Assembly: GCA_945787595.1 (NCBI GenBank)
Contig: CALZJV010000059.1
Coordinates: 1 to 21,147, forward strand
Direction: 5' to 3'
Source: an uncultured Desulfobacterales bacterium
Lineage (GTDB): Bacteria > Desulfobacterota > Desulfobacteria > Desulfobacterales > JAFDCJ01
DNA: 21,147 nt
Shown: piece by piece, positions 20,944-21,147 of the stretch
Layout: each line of letters starts with the position of its first letter
Position numbering within the stretch: position 1 is the stretch's first letter
Notes under the pieces: model-generated
The model's database searches: none
What the model was told of the DNA's origin: nothing
Seen by the model: the letters and a program-made list of their open reading frames with translations, nothing else
Program-made: the position numbers and the translations under genes

Positions 20944-21147
20944 TTTTAGATAGGGGTGTGGACAGCCAATAATATTTCAGATAGTTATTACATGTCAGTA
21001 CATACTGATAATTTTGGATAATGGCAATCTGGAATTTGCACCATTTTCTAAACCCAGGTTCCCTTTTCTGAAAAGTATAAATATCCTGTAAATTCTTATT
21101 GTTACAATCCTTCTTGATGTGGACCTACTGTCTACACATGTATCGTC
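20944..21147. other. Downstream region of ihfA, no gene seen
   Basis: An AT-rich 204-bp stretch to the window end. I found no convincing frame, terminator or RNA. Confidence 0.4.

Noticed and set aside
21021..21050. Possible sigma-54 promoter (TGGCA ... TTTGCA)
   Set aside because: The GG-to-GC distance is 13 bases instead of the required 10.

Overview
The window looks like a chromosomal stretch from an anaerobic bacterium of the Desulfobacterota type (Desulfobacterales-like). This is an inference from gene content: a TRAP-fed organic-acid catabolic cluster, a CoA-transferase/GNAT fusion, stand-alone cyclic-nucleotide-binding and universal stress proteins, an IHF-alpha gene, and gene deserts full of small dispersed repeats. 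No rRNA, tRNA, CRISPR array or intact transposase gene was seen.

Left edge (1-1942). A 5'-truncated GYD-domain gene and a membrane-anchored AlgH/YqgE-family gene, both on the minus strand, are separated by a ~258-bp element with inverted ends. A second copy, about 97% identical, lies at 19235-19494 in inverse orientation. The element supplies the last ~24 codons and the stop of the AlgH-like gene and has removed the start of the GYD gene. A ~640-bp AT-rich gene-free stretch with hairpins follows.

Catabolic region (1943-13433). A D-threonine-aldolase/D-serine-dehydratase-like PLP enzyme (+) faces a minus-strand set: FCD-type GntR regulator, D-2-hydroxyacid dehydrogenase, FGGY kinase and LsrF/archaeal-FBA-like class I aldolase. 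Divergent from the regulator are dctP, dctQ, dctM, a PdxA2-like dehydrogenase and a beta-hydroxyacid dehydrogenase. Three near-identical palindromes (TTGCATGCAA, TTGTATACAA, TTGCATGCAA) mark the divergent control region and are the likely GntR sites. The simplest model is uptake of a small hydroxy-acid or acid sugar by TRAP, oxidation or epimerisation by the two dehydrogenases, phosphorylation by the FGGY kinase, oxidative decarboxylation by PdxA2 to a triose phosphate, and carbon-carbon cleavage by the aldolase. The DUF1537 kinase that usually partners PdxA2 is absent here, so the substrate and step order are open.

Middle and right (13434-19151). This is a more AT-rich region with a guanidinopropionase/guanidinobutyrase-like ureohydrolase, a diverged long inverted repeat (14861-15150), and a run of plus-strand genes: a 97-aa conserved protein, a stand-alone cyclic-nucleotide-binding protein, a universal stress protein, a PilZ-like protein and a 592-aa acyl-CoA hydrolase/transferase fused to a GNAT acetyltransferase.

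Right edge (19152-21147). The second copy of the element is followed by a broken VOC/glyoxalase-like gene, another small remnant, a long intergenic stretch, and ihfA with a clear promoter and ribosome binding site.
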